Shown here one piece after another: positions 55,361 to 63,887 of a DNA stretch of 64,000 nt; the first letter of the stretch is position 1; each line of letters starts with the position of its first letter. Origin of the DNA: Kiritimatiellia bacterium (GTDB taxonomy: Bacteria; Verrucomicrobiota; Kiritimatiellia; UBA8416; YA12-FULL-48-11); NCBI GenBank assembly GCA_028716365.1, contig JAQUPZ010000014.1, positions 19,414 through 83,413 of the forward strand, read 5' to 3'. The notes under the pieces were generated by a model that saw nothing but the letters and a program-made list of their open reading frames with translations, did not search any database and was not told the DNA's origin. The translations under genes and the position numbers were made by a program.

Positions 55361-57553
55361 TTATTTCTGGGAATTGTCGAGTTTGATCAGAACCTGCCTG
55401 TTTTCCGCCATACGGTTTATAGTCAAATTCAACTCTTTTGTCTCCGCAACAAGTTTTGCAAACTGGTTAACATCTTTCACCGCAACTCCGTTAATCTGGG
55501 TGACAACCTCATAAGGACGAATACCGGCAACCGCGACCTTACCGCCCGGCTCAACCTTGGAAATCACCACACCTGGAGCATCCTTTGTTTTACGCAAGTA
55601 CTGACGAACCTCAAAAGTCATATCCCTCACCGTCATACCAAGAGGTATATTTTTATGCCGGGGAGCAGAATCATAATGGGCAGGACTCTCAACAACAGTA
55701 AAATCCCTGACAAGATCCTCGCCCTTATCAAGAAAGAATGCCTTGAATCTGGTACCAAAGCCCAGATCCGTCAGAAGTCTTGTAAACCAGTTATCTATGG
55801 AATCCCACGGCGCAGGCATCCTGTCAAAATACTCCAGAGGTATTTCATTAATGCGTTCCGACTGGAACATCATGCTTCTGCCGGTGTCATCTTCTGCGGT
55901 TACTTCGATCGGCCTTGACTCGTCTTCAATTTCAAGCCTCAGGAGAATCATTCCGGCTTTGATCCCGGCCTTGCCGGCGGGAGAATCAGGATAGACCATG
56001 GAAACAATCGCACCCGTTTCGCCATTCTTTGTCTGGTCTGAACAACGGTTTATCTGGGCAAGTTCCGGTGTCATTTTCTGTAGAGCGATGCCCATCCATG
56101 CAGTCTTCCCTTCGCTTTTCTCATCCAGCGGAACATTATGCGGAGCAGTCTTGTCCATCGCCGCTACAACATCAGAAAACGCCACGAATTCCGGATCGGA
56201 CGAACCGCCCCCCCTCCTGCTGCTCTTTACGGTCACCTTTTCTCTGACGGTGATTGGAAAGAAAACAATACGGCCTTCCGGTGTAAAGAAATACACGTCT
56301 TTCTGTTCACCGTCAAACGTCGGGCAAATCCTGTTCTTCTTGCCAAGCTTACATGCAGCAAGACGACCATGCCAGAACTCGGCGATCCGCTGTTCTCCCG
56401 CAACCAGCAACCTGGCCTTGAACAAAAGTTTGTGTTTTAATTTGAAGAAATCACAAGATTCCACCTCAAGCTTCCTTCCGATGGATTCGTCACAAGAAAC
56501 GACAAGGGCGCCATATTCAGCCAGCGTGGCAGAAAATTTCGCGTTATGCGTTTTGCCATCAGAATCGTACACGGTAATCTTCTCGAGGCGGGCAGTCATC
56601 TCAGGCTCAAGATCGGCAATGACAATCAAACGGCCTTTTTCGATACAGACACCGAGAGTGTTGAAATCAGTCGCGAGTTCACCGTCAGGCGATGAACCCG
56701 AGCGGACATAACGATGACGCATGTTATCCATATCACTCTTTACCTTCGGGCTTCTGAAGTTCAACTGGACGCGCAGGAACGACTGGTCCGTAATATTCTT
56801 TATTTTATCCAGACTGGCGGTGAAGTCCTTTACAGACATTGTCTGCCATTTGAGCGGTGGAACAAGTCCCTGGTTCCCAACAGGCATCATACTGTTCATG
56901 GCAATACTCACAGGATTTCCTTTACCGTCAATAACAAGGCATGATACAGGCAGAACCATGAAAGTACCGCCAGCAACACGGTTATAGACCGTGGAAGGAA
57001 TGGGACGTACGCTCGTTGTCCATATCCCATCGATTTGCGAAGCTGTCACCCCCAGTAATTCCTTGTTGGTCTTGCCCGTGAACTTGAGCGGCTTGACGTC
57101 GTCCAGTGGTTTCTCCAGCTCAAGCAGTACTGCGTTATTTTCCAATGCGTAGGAAGCTATGTGCGCCGGCGATGAACCGGCTGCGGAAACAACACGGATA
57201 TTGCCGACACAGCGGTTTGCAAGTGTCGTGTCCCTTGTCACAATGACACCTGATTCGACAACAAAGCCCACTTCCTCCAAAGGTCTCTGTTCACGAATCA
57301 ATTCCTCCCCTACTTCATGGGTATGATAACGGCCACAATTGTGACAGAAATACATCGTGTTTGCGCCCTGGGGCGGCCGACCTTTATCATAACGGAGCGA
57401 ATACTGGACGGTCACGATACCCGGCGATACCCGACGGATGATGTCTGTTTGCTGTTCCGGGGAAAGACTGTTGTTGTCTTCCTTCGCCTCCTCCGCAACA
57501 ACGGAAAACACCAAGCCAAGAGAAATCATCAGAGACAGACATATCTTGTTCAT
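55361..57553 (-). CDS. Exported degenerate HtrA-like protein with PDZ domains and CxxC-HxH motif
   Basis: A 730-residue protein with AGAAGG upstream of the ATG and a signal ending near VFSVVAEE. The first 250 residues follow the layout of a DegP/HtrA protease but lack its triad: the His segment reads SGVIVTRDTTLANRCV, the Asp segment NNAVLLEL, and no GNSGG box is present. A metal-binding-like motif CHNCGRYHTH sits inside this region. A middle beta domain of about 240 residues follows, and two PDZ-like parts end the protein (MVYPDSPAGKAGIKAGMIL, VISKVEPGGKVAVAGIRPY). It lies 29 bases after an intact HtrA gene. A non-catalytic substrate-recognition or regulatory partner is the likely role. Confidence 0.8.
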   Translation of the reverse strand: MNKICLSLMISLGLVFSVVAEEAKEDNNSLSPEQQTDIIRRVSPGIVTVQYSLRYDKGRPPQGANTMYFCHNCGRYHTHEVGEELIREQRPLEEVGFVVESGVIVTRDTTLANRCVGNIRVVSAAGSSPAHIASYALENNAVLLELEKPLDDVKPLKFTGKTNKELLGVTASQIDGIWTTSVRPIPSTVYNRVAGGTFMVLPVSCLVIDGKGNPVSIAMNSMMPVGNQGLVPPLKWQTMSVKDFTASLDKIKNITDQSFLRVQLNFRSPKVKSDMDNMRHRYVRSGSSPDGELATDFNTLGVCIEKGRLIVIADLEPEMTARLEKITVYDSDGKTHNAKFSATLAEYGALVVSCDESIGRKLEVESCDFFKLKHKLLFKARLLVAGEQRIAEFWHGRLAACKLGKKNRICPTFDGEQKDVYFFTPEGRIVFFPITVREKVTVKSSRRGGGSSDPEFVAFSDVVAAMDKTAPHNVPLDEKSEGKTAWMGIALQKMTPELAQINRCSDQTKNGETGAIVSMVYPDSPAGKAGIKAGMILLRLEIEDESRPIEVTAEDDTGRSMMFQSERINEIPLEYFDRMPAPWDSIDNWFTRLLTDLGFGTRFKAFFLDKGEDLVRDFTVVESPAHYDSAPRHKNIPLGMTVRDMTFEVRQYLRKTKDAPGVVISKVEPGGKVAVAGIRPYEVVTQINGVAVKDVNQFAKLVAETKELNLTINRMAENRQVLIKLDNSQK

Positions 57554-57582
57554 GTTGCACCTTCTTGTGTTATGGAACCTTT

Positions 57583-58974
57583 TTACTCGCGTTCAAAATC
57601 GCGCGAGAAATTCAATATGACCTGCTGGAGCATTCCATTACGCAGGACATTCAGGGTTACCCTGGGCCTGGTTGAGATATTCTCAATACTCTTCCTGTGC
57701 AAACGCTTGACGTCCTCTAGCGTGTTGACCTGTTCTCCATCGATCTCGATGATTATATCCTGCTGCATTAGTCTGGCGTTTGAAGCGTTGCCCGGATATT
57801 TGATTCCGAAGATGAATACGCCTTCCTTGCGGTAATAATAAAGAGCTTTATTGTCGAACTGATTAATGGCCTTGACCGTAAAATCCCAGCGCGGACAATC
57901 AAGTTCTTCACCTTCGATTTTTCCTTTTTTCCTGGGCGCAAGTTCAACGGTCAGCATCTTGTCACCGCGGGCAATTTCGATCTTGGATTTCTGGCCGAAA
58001 GGAAGCAGCGCGAGTTTGCGCCTTATTGCAGGAAGGTCCTCCGCGTTTATGGCATTCACTGTTTCGCCATTTATGCTGGTAATGCGGTCCATATCCTTGA
58101 TATCAGCATGCCTGGCAGGACTGCCGGCGTCCGTACTGGCCACAAGCACGCCATTTGTGAAATCAAAGTACATGTTCCGGTTGAAATCGCGAATCGCCTG
58201 CAGTTCAAGACCGGTCCATGACCACGCTATGTCGCCAGTCTGCTGGAGGCGGGGCAGGATTTCCCGTATGGTGAACGACGGAACGGAGAAACCCATGTCA
58301 CCACCGAAAAAAGTGCCCAGAGTATTGATACCTACAATCTTGCCATCAGTGTTCACCAATGGGCCACCGGAATTGCCGGGGCTGATGGATGCGTCTGTTT
58401 GTAACCACAGGCTGTACTCGCTCTGCTTTTCCAGGTACCGCTTTGTGCACGAGATAATACCTATCGAGACCGACCGCACCAGTCCCCATGGTGCTCCCAT
58501 CGCCATAACAAAATCCCCCTCCTTGAGCACGGAGGAGTCGCCAAGTTCAGCGTACGGAACAACTTTTTCATCCGGCTGCATGCGCAGGCGCAGGAGCGCA
58601 ACGTCGAGGTCCTTGTCGGTGCCCCGGATATCAGCGTGAAACGCACGGCCATCATGCAGAAGACAACGCACCTCCGTTGCCTTGTCGACAACATGCCAGT
58701 TGGTCAGGATTTCACCTTCGCTGGTGATCAGAACACCGCTTCCTGAAACTTCATGCGACTGTTTCTTGCCGCTTTCATGCGACTGGCGGACACATTTGAC
58801 ATAAACAACCGCAGGAAAAACCTTTTCCTTGGATTTCCTGATAATTTCACGGAAGTCGAAATTTCCCAGGCCTGATTCTTCCCGCGCTCCAATCATCGGC
58901 GCAAAGAGAAATAATCCCGCAAGAAATGCCGACCAAAAGATACTGTGATTCGCTCCCAGACGATAATGTACCAT
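57583..58974 (-). CDS. HtrA/DegP-type serine protease with two PDZ-like domains
   Basis: 463 residues from the Met at 58974; a Met 20 codons earlier (59034) is possible, but a TATAAT box 6 bases before it would make that start leaderless. A membrane-spanning or signal segment (AFLAGLFLFAPMIGA) precedes the S1C domain. The triad is intact: LTNWHVVD (His), DKDLDVALLRL (Asp) and SPGNSGGPLVN (Ser). Two PDZ-like domains follow (GVLVASTDAGSPARHADI and YPGNASNARLMQQDIIIEI). Envelope protein quality control is the usual role. It forms an operon with a degenerate homolog. Confidence 0.9.
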   Translation of the reverse strand: MVHYRLGANHSIFWSAFLAGLFLFAPMIGAREESGLGNFDFREIIRKSKEKVFPAVVYVKCVRQSHESGKKQSHEVSGSGVLITSEGEILTNWHVVDKATEVRCLLHDGRAFHADIRGTDKDLDVALLRLRMQPDEKVVPYAELGDSSVLKEGDFVMAMGAPWGLVRSVSIGIISCTKRYLEKQSEYSLWLQTDASISPGNSGGPLVNTDGKIVGINTLGTFFGGDMGFSVPSFTIREILPRLQQTGDIAWSWTGLELQAIRDFNRNMYFDFTNGVLVASTDAGSPARHADIKDMDRITSINGETVNAINAEDLPAIRRKLALLPFGQKSKIEIARGDKMLTVELAPRKKGKIEGEELDCPRWDFTVKAINQFDNKALYYYRKEGVFIFGIKYPGNASNARLMQQDIIIEIDGEQVNTLEDVKRLHRKSIENISTRPRVTLNVLRNGMLQQVILNFSRDFERE

Positions 58975-59039
58975 GTTTCCCGCCCGTTTTGCCAAGACCC
59001 TATCCTGAAATGCCGGAAAATACAATCCTTTCATACATG

Positions 59040-59045
59040 ATTATA
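59040..59045 (-). promoter_or_regulatory. Consensus -10 box upstream of htrA-like gene
   Basis: The minus strand reads TATAAT here, a perfect -10. No good -35 lies at 16-18 bases. Transcription from it would begin near 59034 and give a 60-base leader to the start at 58974. Confidence 0.35.
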
Positions 59046-59099
59046 CAGCCAAACATCCGGACCGATCCGAAAATTTGACCGAATCCCGGCATGCAGATT

Positions 59100-59354
59100 T
59101 CAAGTCTTCGCAAGTTCTGTGCTGTGTGCCTGAATCTTCTTAATTGCTCCAACGATGTAGTCCATACATCCGCGTTCAGCCAGGAGCATGCTCTGACTCA
59201 TCCCTATGGCCGTCTGACAGACCAGCTTGTTCCCTTTCAGTTCCTGAAAACTGTCACGATAAGCCTTCAGCCGCTCGTCACTGAAGAGACGCTTGAATCC
59301 ACGCGAAGCAATTGTTTCGTCAAACAAGCCATCGAAATACTGTTCTGAATAAAC
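59100..59354 (-). pseudogene. C-terminal fragment of a DegT/DnrJ/EryC1/StrS-type aminotransferase
   Basis: The minus strand encodes about 84 residues that match the usual end of this PLP-enzyme family: ASRGFKRLFSDERLKAYRD, then QTAIGMSQSMLLAER and CMDYIVGAIKKIQAH before the stop. Full-length members have about 370-400 residues; everything upstream, including the PLP-binding Lys, is missing. The fragment joins the 240-base repeat at 59370. A start inside the repeat (59411) could give a short hybrid peptide, but I treat this as a remnant. Recognition is by pattern only. Confidence 0.6.
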
Positions 59355-59369
59355 GCCGCCGCAGGGGGT

Positions 59370-59609
59370 GGTTAGGTTATGGTTGGTTATAAGAAATTGC
59401 TTTTCTGACATTGGCACAAACCATAACTGTTTTTGCCTTGTCCCTGCTGTTTCGTAACGGTGGCCGAATTAAAACAGGGATTTGACATGACGTCAAGGCT
59501 GGCCATAATAGTTGGTCGGCTGTACTGAAGGCTGCAGAGCTTCATTTCCCTTTAATCCCGTTCACGAACAGGTTCATTGCCTCTGGCGAGCCGTACATGT
59601 TAAGGGAAT
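59370..59609 (-). repeat. 240-bp dispersed repeat, copy A (with a CDS tail)
   Basis: Nearly identical to 63653-63887. By hand I count about 12 mismatches and one 4-base indel, with a core of more than 80 identical bases. On the minus strand it holds the last codons of a gene (SLNMYGSPEAMNLFVNG, stop at 59542-59544) and about 170 bases of sequence after that stop. Homology to the intact gene at the right edge ends near 59609, so this copy is a truncated remnant. A 9-bp inverted repeat (GTTATGGTT at 59376-59384, AACCATAAC at 59419-59427) lies at its left end. The rest of 59610-59703 holds nothing else I can name. Confidence 0.85.
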
Positions 59610-59703
59610 TTCCAGGATGTCTCGTGCCGGGCATATGGACTCATGATGCTGGCCAGCAATACAGGCAAAAGAGCTATGTTCATAATAAGAACTCAGATCC
59701 CGC

Positions 59704-62082
59704 TCATTTAAATTGAAGCGTTCCGGCCTCTTCCAGCTTCCAGTTTTCAGCCAGCGTACCTTCCCAGCAATGCCATTCTCCGAATTCACTGTAGAACGCA
59801 CCCATATTGAATGCTATCTTCTTGTCCGCTGCAGGATTCAATCCCAGCGCCGCGAATGGAATGGTCCACTCCCCTTTCCAACCTCTCAGGGTGTCTTTCG
59901 AAGCCTTGGTAAGTTTGGCTGCAAAACGTACCTCTTTACCGAGCCGCTCCGCCGCCTCTTGAGATGCCCCGGCATCGGTGGCACTCTGGATCACACCACC
60001 CGCAAAACCGCGGACCACAAATGTGATCGGCTTGCCGTCGGAAGCCTTACCCGCAATGCAAATTTCCACGCCGTCATCCTTCCCCCAGTCAGCCCCCGTT
60101 TTGATCTGCGCAGGTGCGAACATCGTCACCGTCGCCCCAACGTACAGGCACTTATCATCATACGCGAGTTTCACCATCGTCGGAGATCCGCCGACAGAAA
60201 ACCGCGAAGGCTCACGGTCCAGGTTGAAGATTTTGCCTGGCCATTCTTCAGAAGTAATATCGCCGTCAAGCGTCGGCGCAGTGGCAATGCGCTCAGCCAT
60301 AACCGGCCCGGTTTTGCGTGCAGGCGTTACCACGGCCGGCATCGCAGTATCAATGGTGAATGACTGCGGGGCATCGTTCTTGTCCAGCCCGTTACTGTAA
60401 ATCACGTTATCCTTCCAGACCTTGATGCCGTTCGGCTGGTTGACCTTGATCTTTCCGGGGGCAAACAGGGTGTTCCGCTCAAAAGTACAACCGACGGACC
60501 TGGCGAACGATATAGTCATGTCCTTGTCGGCGACAAACACGTTATCACGAACAGTGGTGTTGCGAGTAATATGGTTGTGGGTCGGCATGGACACGCCAAT
60601 CGCCACGTTGTGCTCGATAATACAATCGCGGGCACCCTCATCCAGATAATATGCGGATGCACCGAACCCCTTACCAAACTCGACTACATCACGAACCACG
60701 TTACCACGAATGATACAGGCAGTCATGTTGCCATAAATGGCAGCACCATCATGCAGTTCCCTCATCAAACTGTAGATCAGGTTCTCCTCAATCAAATTTT
60801 CCTTACCGCCGCTGATTATTCCAGAATAAGGCGCATCATGGATTTCATTACGATAAATATGCATGCGCTCACCCCGCAGTATAGTTGCAGCCGCACTGGG
60901 ATAATACACCCCGAGATGGTGGATATGATTAGTCGCAATGAGAGTGTCAGCTCCACTGATCCTGGCACCACAGGCCCCGACATCATGGACGCGACAGCCG
61001 GTAATGCTGCATTTGGTGAGTCTGTCAGCACTCATGCCAACACCGCCTACGTTGCATATCTCAATATTCTCGATTACACACTGGCGGGCATCCGTCACGC
61101 TCAATGCGCCATCAAATGCACCTGCACCGAAACTTGCCGGTTTGAGAGGTGCCGTGGTGGCCTGCAGAACTAAACCACGAATTGTGATTTTCTCTGCCGG
61201 CTTTTTCGAGCCACCCGCAATCCGAATAATCCGCTCAGCCGTAGGAGCAATGATCTTTATCTTTGCCATGTCCTCACCCTGCATCGGCCAATAGACCAGC
61301 CGACCGGTGGTTCGATCCAGATACCACTGACCCGGCCGGTTCATACCCTCACACGTGTTATAGATGACGTATTTTCGCCTGTTCAATGCTCCCGGCGGCC
61401 AGGAAGGTTCGGAGGAAAGAATAAGTGCATACTTCTGCGTGTCATTTGTGGTAACCCCAACAAGCGATTCGGCCCACATGTGGTACATGCGCACCTCGGC
61501 ATTCTTCACATCAAGTGTCGCAGGTATGTCCTTGGGATCATACGGCATGGTAGTCGATTCCTCGCGCGTGGGTTTGCGTTCCCAGTGCCCGGCCACTGCC
61601 GGCAAAAGAGGAAGGCTCCACGTTCCGAGATTCTCAAAAGTATTGGTGGCGGGTAAACAGGCACGCTCGGCCAACCGCCCGTTCACGATCAGCGCCCGGA
61701 AATCCCATGTCCCCTCCATAACGCCGGGAAGTTCGGCATACCAGAATTTGTCCCCGTCCCGCTTCCAGCCGGCTATCTGTGTACCTCCATACAGTACAAC
61801 TCCATTAGTCATAGCCTCGATGGTCAAACCGTTATCCCGCGCATCCAGTTCAAGTGGTTTCGTGAGAAAATAGTCGCCCTGCATTATCTTGATGCAGCGA
61901 GGACCTTCCCCTGCCTGCCTGGCAGCATCGCGCGCCTTTTCAAGAGTAGCGAACGGGCGGTCCTGCGTGCCGGGATTTGCATCAGCACCATTGGGCGCAA
62001 CGTAAAATACAGCTGGCGCTGCCTGCATGCTGATCGCATAGATTACAGTGAAAACAAATAACGGTAATATTCTCGATTTCAT
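59704..62082 (-). CDS. Exported right-handed beta-helix protein with C-terminal carbohydrate-binding-like domain
   Basis: 792 residues from the ATG at 62082 (AAAGG 9 bases upstream). The signal ends near ISMQAAPAVF. A DUF1565-like start (FYVAPNGADANPGTQDRPF, then ATLEKARDAAR) leads to a parallel beta-helix of about 450 residues with ladder-like repeats (CVIENIEICNVGGVGMSAD, CSITGCRVHDVGACGA, NLIEENLIYSLM). The last 190 residues form a CBM9-like sandwich (APTLDGDITSEEWPGK, YDDKCLYVGATVTM, EWTIPFAALGL). Polysaccharide lyase or glycosidase activity of the pectate-lyase-fold type is likely; the substrate is unknown. Confidence 0.85.
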   Translation of the reverse strand: MKSRILPLFVFTVIYAISMQAAPAVFYVAPNGADANPGTQDRPFATLEKARDAARQAGEGPRCIKIMQGDYFLTKPLELDARDNGLTIEAMTNGVVLYGGTQIAGWKRDGDKFWYAELPGVMEGTWDFRALIVNGRLAERACLPATNTFENLGTWSLPLLPAVAGHWERKPTREESTTMPYDPKDIPATLDVKNAEVRMYHMWAESLVGVTTNDTQKYALILSSEPSWPPGALNRRKYVIYNTCEGMNRPGQWYLDRTTGRLVYWPMQGEDMAKIKIIAPTAERIIRIAGGSKKPAEKITIRGLVLQATTAPLKPASFGAGAFDGALSVTDARQCVIENIEICNVGGVGMSADRLTKCSITGCRVHDVGACGARISGADTLIATNHIHHLGVYYPSAAATILRGERMHIYRNEIHDAPYSGIISGGKENLIEENLIYSLMRELHDGAAIYGNMTACIIRGNVVRDVVEFGKGFGASAYYLDEGARDCIIEHNVAIGVSMPTHNHITRNTTVRDNVFVADKDMTISFARSVGCTFERNTLFAPGKIKVNQPNGIKVWKDNVIYSNGLDKNDAPQSFTIDTAMPAVVTPARKTGPVMAERIATAPTLDGDITSEEWPGKIFNLDREPSRFSVGGSPTMVKLAYDDKCLYVGATVTMFAPAQIKTGADWGKDDGVEICIAGKASDGKPITFVVRGFAGGVIQSATDAGASQEAAERLGKEVRFAAKLTKASKDTLRGWKGEWTIPFAALGLNPAADKKIAFNMGAFYSEFGEWHCWEGTLAENWKLEEAGTLQFK

Positions 62083-62284
62083 GATGTGAACCTTTCTGTG
62101 AATTCCCAAAAGAATGGAAAATACTCAGTTGAACGCCTACCAGTATCTACGAACATTGTTATCATTCCTGCCCCAACAAGCCAACAGGAATTTATTACCA
62201 ACCCTGAACATCTCTTCCGTGCTGCATCGAATACATGGAATCTGGTGATACCGCTGCGGGTAAAATGGAATTTGCGGTCAAAAG

Positions 62285-62328
62285 CAGTTATAGTTTATGT
62301 CCATGTCACAAAAGCATTTTCTTATAAC
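62285..62328 (+). repeat. 44-bp element, third copy, inverted
   Basis: This stretch matches the reverse complement of 59386-59429 at 38 of 44 positions and is also close to that of 63665-63708. It lies in the 299-base gap between the beta-helix and radical SAM genes, which holds no gene I can support. Confidence 0.65.
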
Positions 62329-62381
62329 TTGATTTAGAATTCAGGGTAAGGAGACAAGAAGATGCGACGACGCGATTTAGT

Positions 62382-63440
62382 TCAACGCAGGACCATCACA
62401 TTCTCACCCTGGAGTTTCATGAACCGCGACACGAATATGCTGCCCAGACCCTTGCCGATCGCCATGAGCCTGCTGGTACTTCCAAGGCAGCGCTGACAGC
62501 GCGGATGCCTGAGGCTGTACTTCTCGAATCCATCCCGAAAGTATTGTGCCTTTTCAGAAGTCAGGATTGAGAGGAGGGGGCCATCGTTGATGTGTCCAAG
62601 CTTCGTCTCCCCGTCATAATCCGCGCAGCACATAACCACGGATCCATCGCTGAGCACCGACGGCTCTTTGAAAGCAAACGAACAGGAACCAATCCTGGCC
62701 GGATAAACCTTTGTGCCGCAAAATGCGTTGCCCCAATCCATAAACAGCTGGACGAAGACGAAGAGTCGTTCTGCAAGCCGGATGCGTATCGCCGAGTCCA
62801 GGTTCGTTTTCTTCAGTCTGGCCTCCACTTCTTCCATTGCAATAACGGTTCCAGTAGCCCCATAAAGGTCCATGATCAACTGCAGTAAGAGCCTCCTGAA
62901 TTCCTGTCCCTGCTGTTCGAAGCGGGGCGGCTTGTCGAAGGAGAACAGCCGTTTGTATGTTGTGTTCATGACCTTGACGATCAGTCGAATGTTCGTTGTT
63001 TCCTGGATCAGGCGGACGGAATTGACGATATTCCGGAAATATTCGTCGAAACCGACCCCCGTGTGTCTCAGTGCGTGGTGGTCATTGCCCAGCAACTGCA
63101 GTGAAATGTCCATGCTGTACAGACCGCAGTCACTCAGGCCCTTGATCATGTCCGCGTTCAGCAGGCTCCCATTGGTCGTGATCGTCACCTTCAGCCCATG
63201 GTTGTTCGCGTAACGTACTGCGTCAAGGATGTCGGCATAGAGCAGCGGTTCTCCCAGCACGTGAAGCAGGACCTGGGAAGCGAGTCGATTTCCGGCCAGC
63301 TGGTCAATGATCTTCCGGAAAACCGGCAACGGCATGGATTGGGGGTGCCGCCGCGTCACGGTGATGGGACAGAACTCGCACTTGAAATTACAGGCGTTGC
63401 TGAGCTCTATATGGAATAATTGTATTTCCGGAAATGCCAT
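62382..63440 (-). CDS. Radical SAM/SPASM-domain protein
   Basis: A 352-residue enzyme. The N-terminal radical SAM motif is CNFKCEFC in ELSNACNFKCEFCPITVTR, followed by LLHVLGEPLLYADI and TITTNGSLLN. The C-terminal SPASM-type region has further Cys (IGSCSFAF, VVMCCADYDG, HPRCQRC) for an auxiliary cluster. Members modify peptides, sugars or small molecules; no peptide substrate gene is visible here. The start at 63440 fits the family N-terminus and has a weak AAGG upstream. Confidence 0.88.
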   Translation of the reverse strand: MAFPEIQLFHIELSNACNFKCEFCPITVTRRHPQSMPLPVFRKIIDQLAGNRLASQVLLHVLGEPLLYADILDAVRYANNHGLKVTITTNGSLLNADMIKGLSDCGLYSMDISLQLLGNDHHALRHTGVGFDEYFRNIVNSVRLIQETTNIRLIVKVMNTTYKRLFSFDKPPRFEQQGQEFRRLLLQLIMDLYGATGTVIAMEEVEARLKKTNLDSAIRIRLAERLFVFVQLFMDWGNAFCGTKVYPARIGSCSFAFKEPSVLSDGSVVMCCADYDGETKLGHINDGPLLSILTSEKAQYFRDGFEKYSLRHPRCQRCLGSTSRLMAIGKGLGSIFVSRFMKLQGENVMVLR

Positions 63441-63820
63441 GATTCTCAGAACCTTTTTGTCCAGATCCCAGATTCCCCTGCCTGTCGCATCAGGCCCCTG
63501 TGTAATGAAGGCCGTTGAATCTGGTCTACGGTAAGAAGGATCCCCAGTTTCCGTGATTTGGCATCCGATATGGCCATGTCCGGTGTGCTGGTGCCTGCAA
63601 CATAATTCCTCATGTTACGAAAAGCGCTGATGATCCCGCAACCCTTATGGTTGGTTAGGTTATGGTTATAAGAAATTGCTTTTATGACATGGTCACAAAC
63701 CATAATCGTTTTTACCTTGTTCCTGCTGTTTCGTAACGGTGGCCGAATTAAAACAGGGATTTGACATGACGTCAAGGCTGGCCATAATAGTTGGTCGGCT
63801 GTACTGAAGACTGCAGAGCC
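63441..63820. other. Intergenic stretch without a supported gene
   Basis: Bases 63441-63652 hold an open frame on the minus strand but nothing that resembles a protein family. Bases 63653-63820 are the non-coding part of repeat copy B. Confidence 0.5.
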
Positions 63821-63887
63821 TCATTTCCCTTTAATCCCGTTCACGAACAGGTTCATTGCCTCGGGTGAGCCGCACATGTTAAGGGAA
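63653..63887 (-). repeat. 240-bp dispersed repeat, copy B
   Basis: The partner of 59370-59609. It consists of the last codons of the gene at the right edge and its 3' flank down to a GGTTA-rich end. The frame that begins Met-Ser-Glu-Lys in copy A is broken here by TAA (Met-Ser-stop), so that part is not conserved as a peptide. Confidence 0.85.

Noticed and set aside
59370..59390. GGTTA-rich stretch that could be taken for telomere-like or CRISPR repeats
   Set aside because: Only a few irregular units are present, and there are no spacers or associated cas genes.
62086..62337. An 83-codon plus-strand frame covering the third copy of the 44-base element
   Set aside because: Differences among the three copies of the element show no coding bias, and the frame resembles nothing known.
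63446..63775. A 109-codon minus-strand frame upstream of the radical SAM gene
   Set aside because: It crosses the repeat boundary, has no ribosome site and resembles no protein family.
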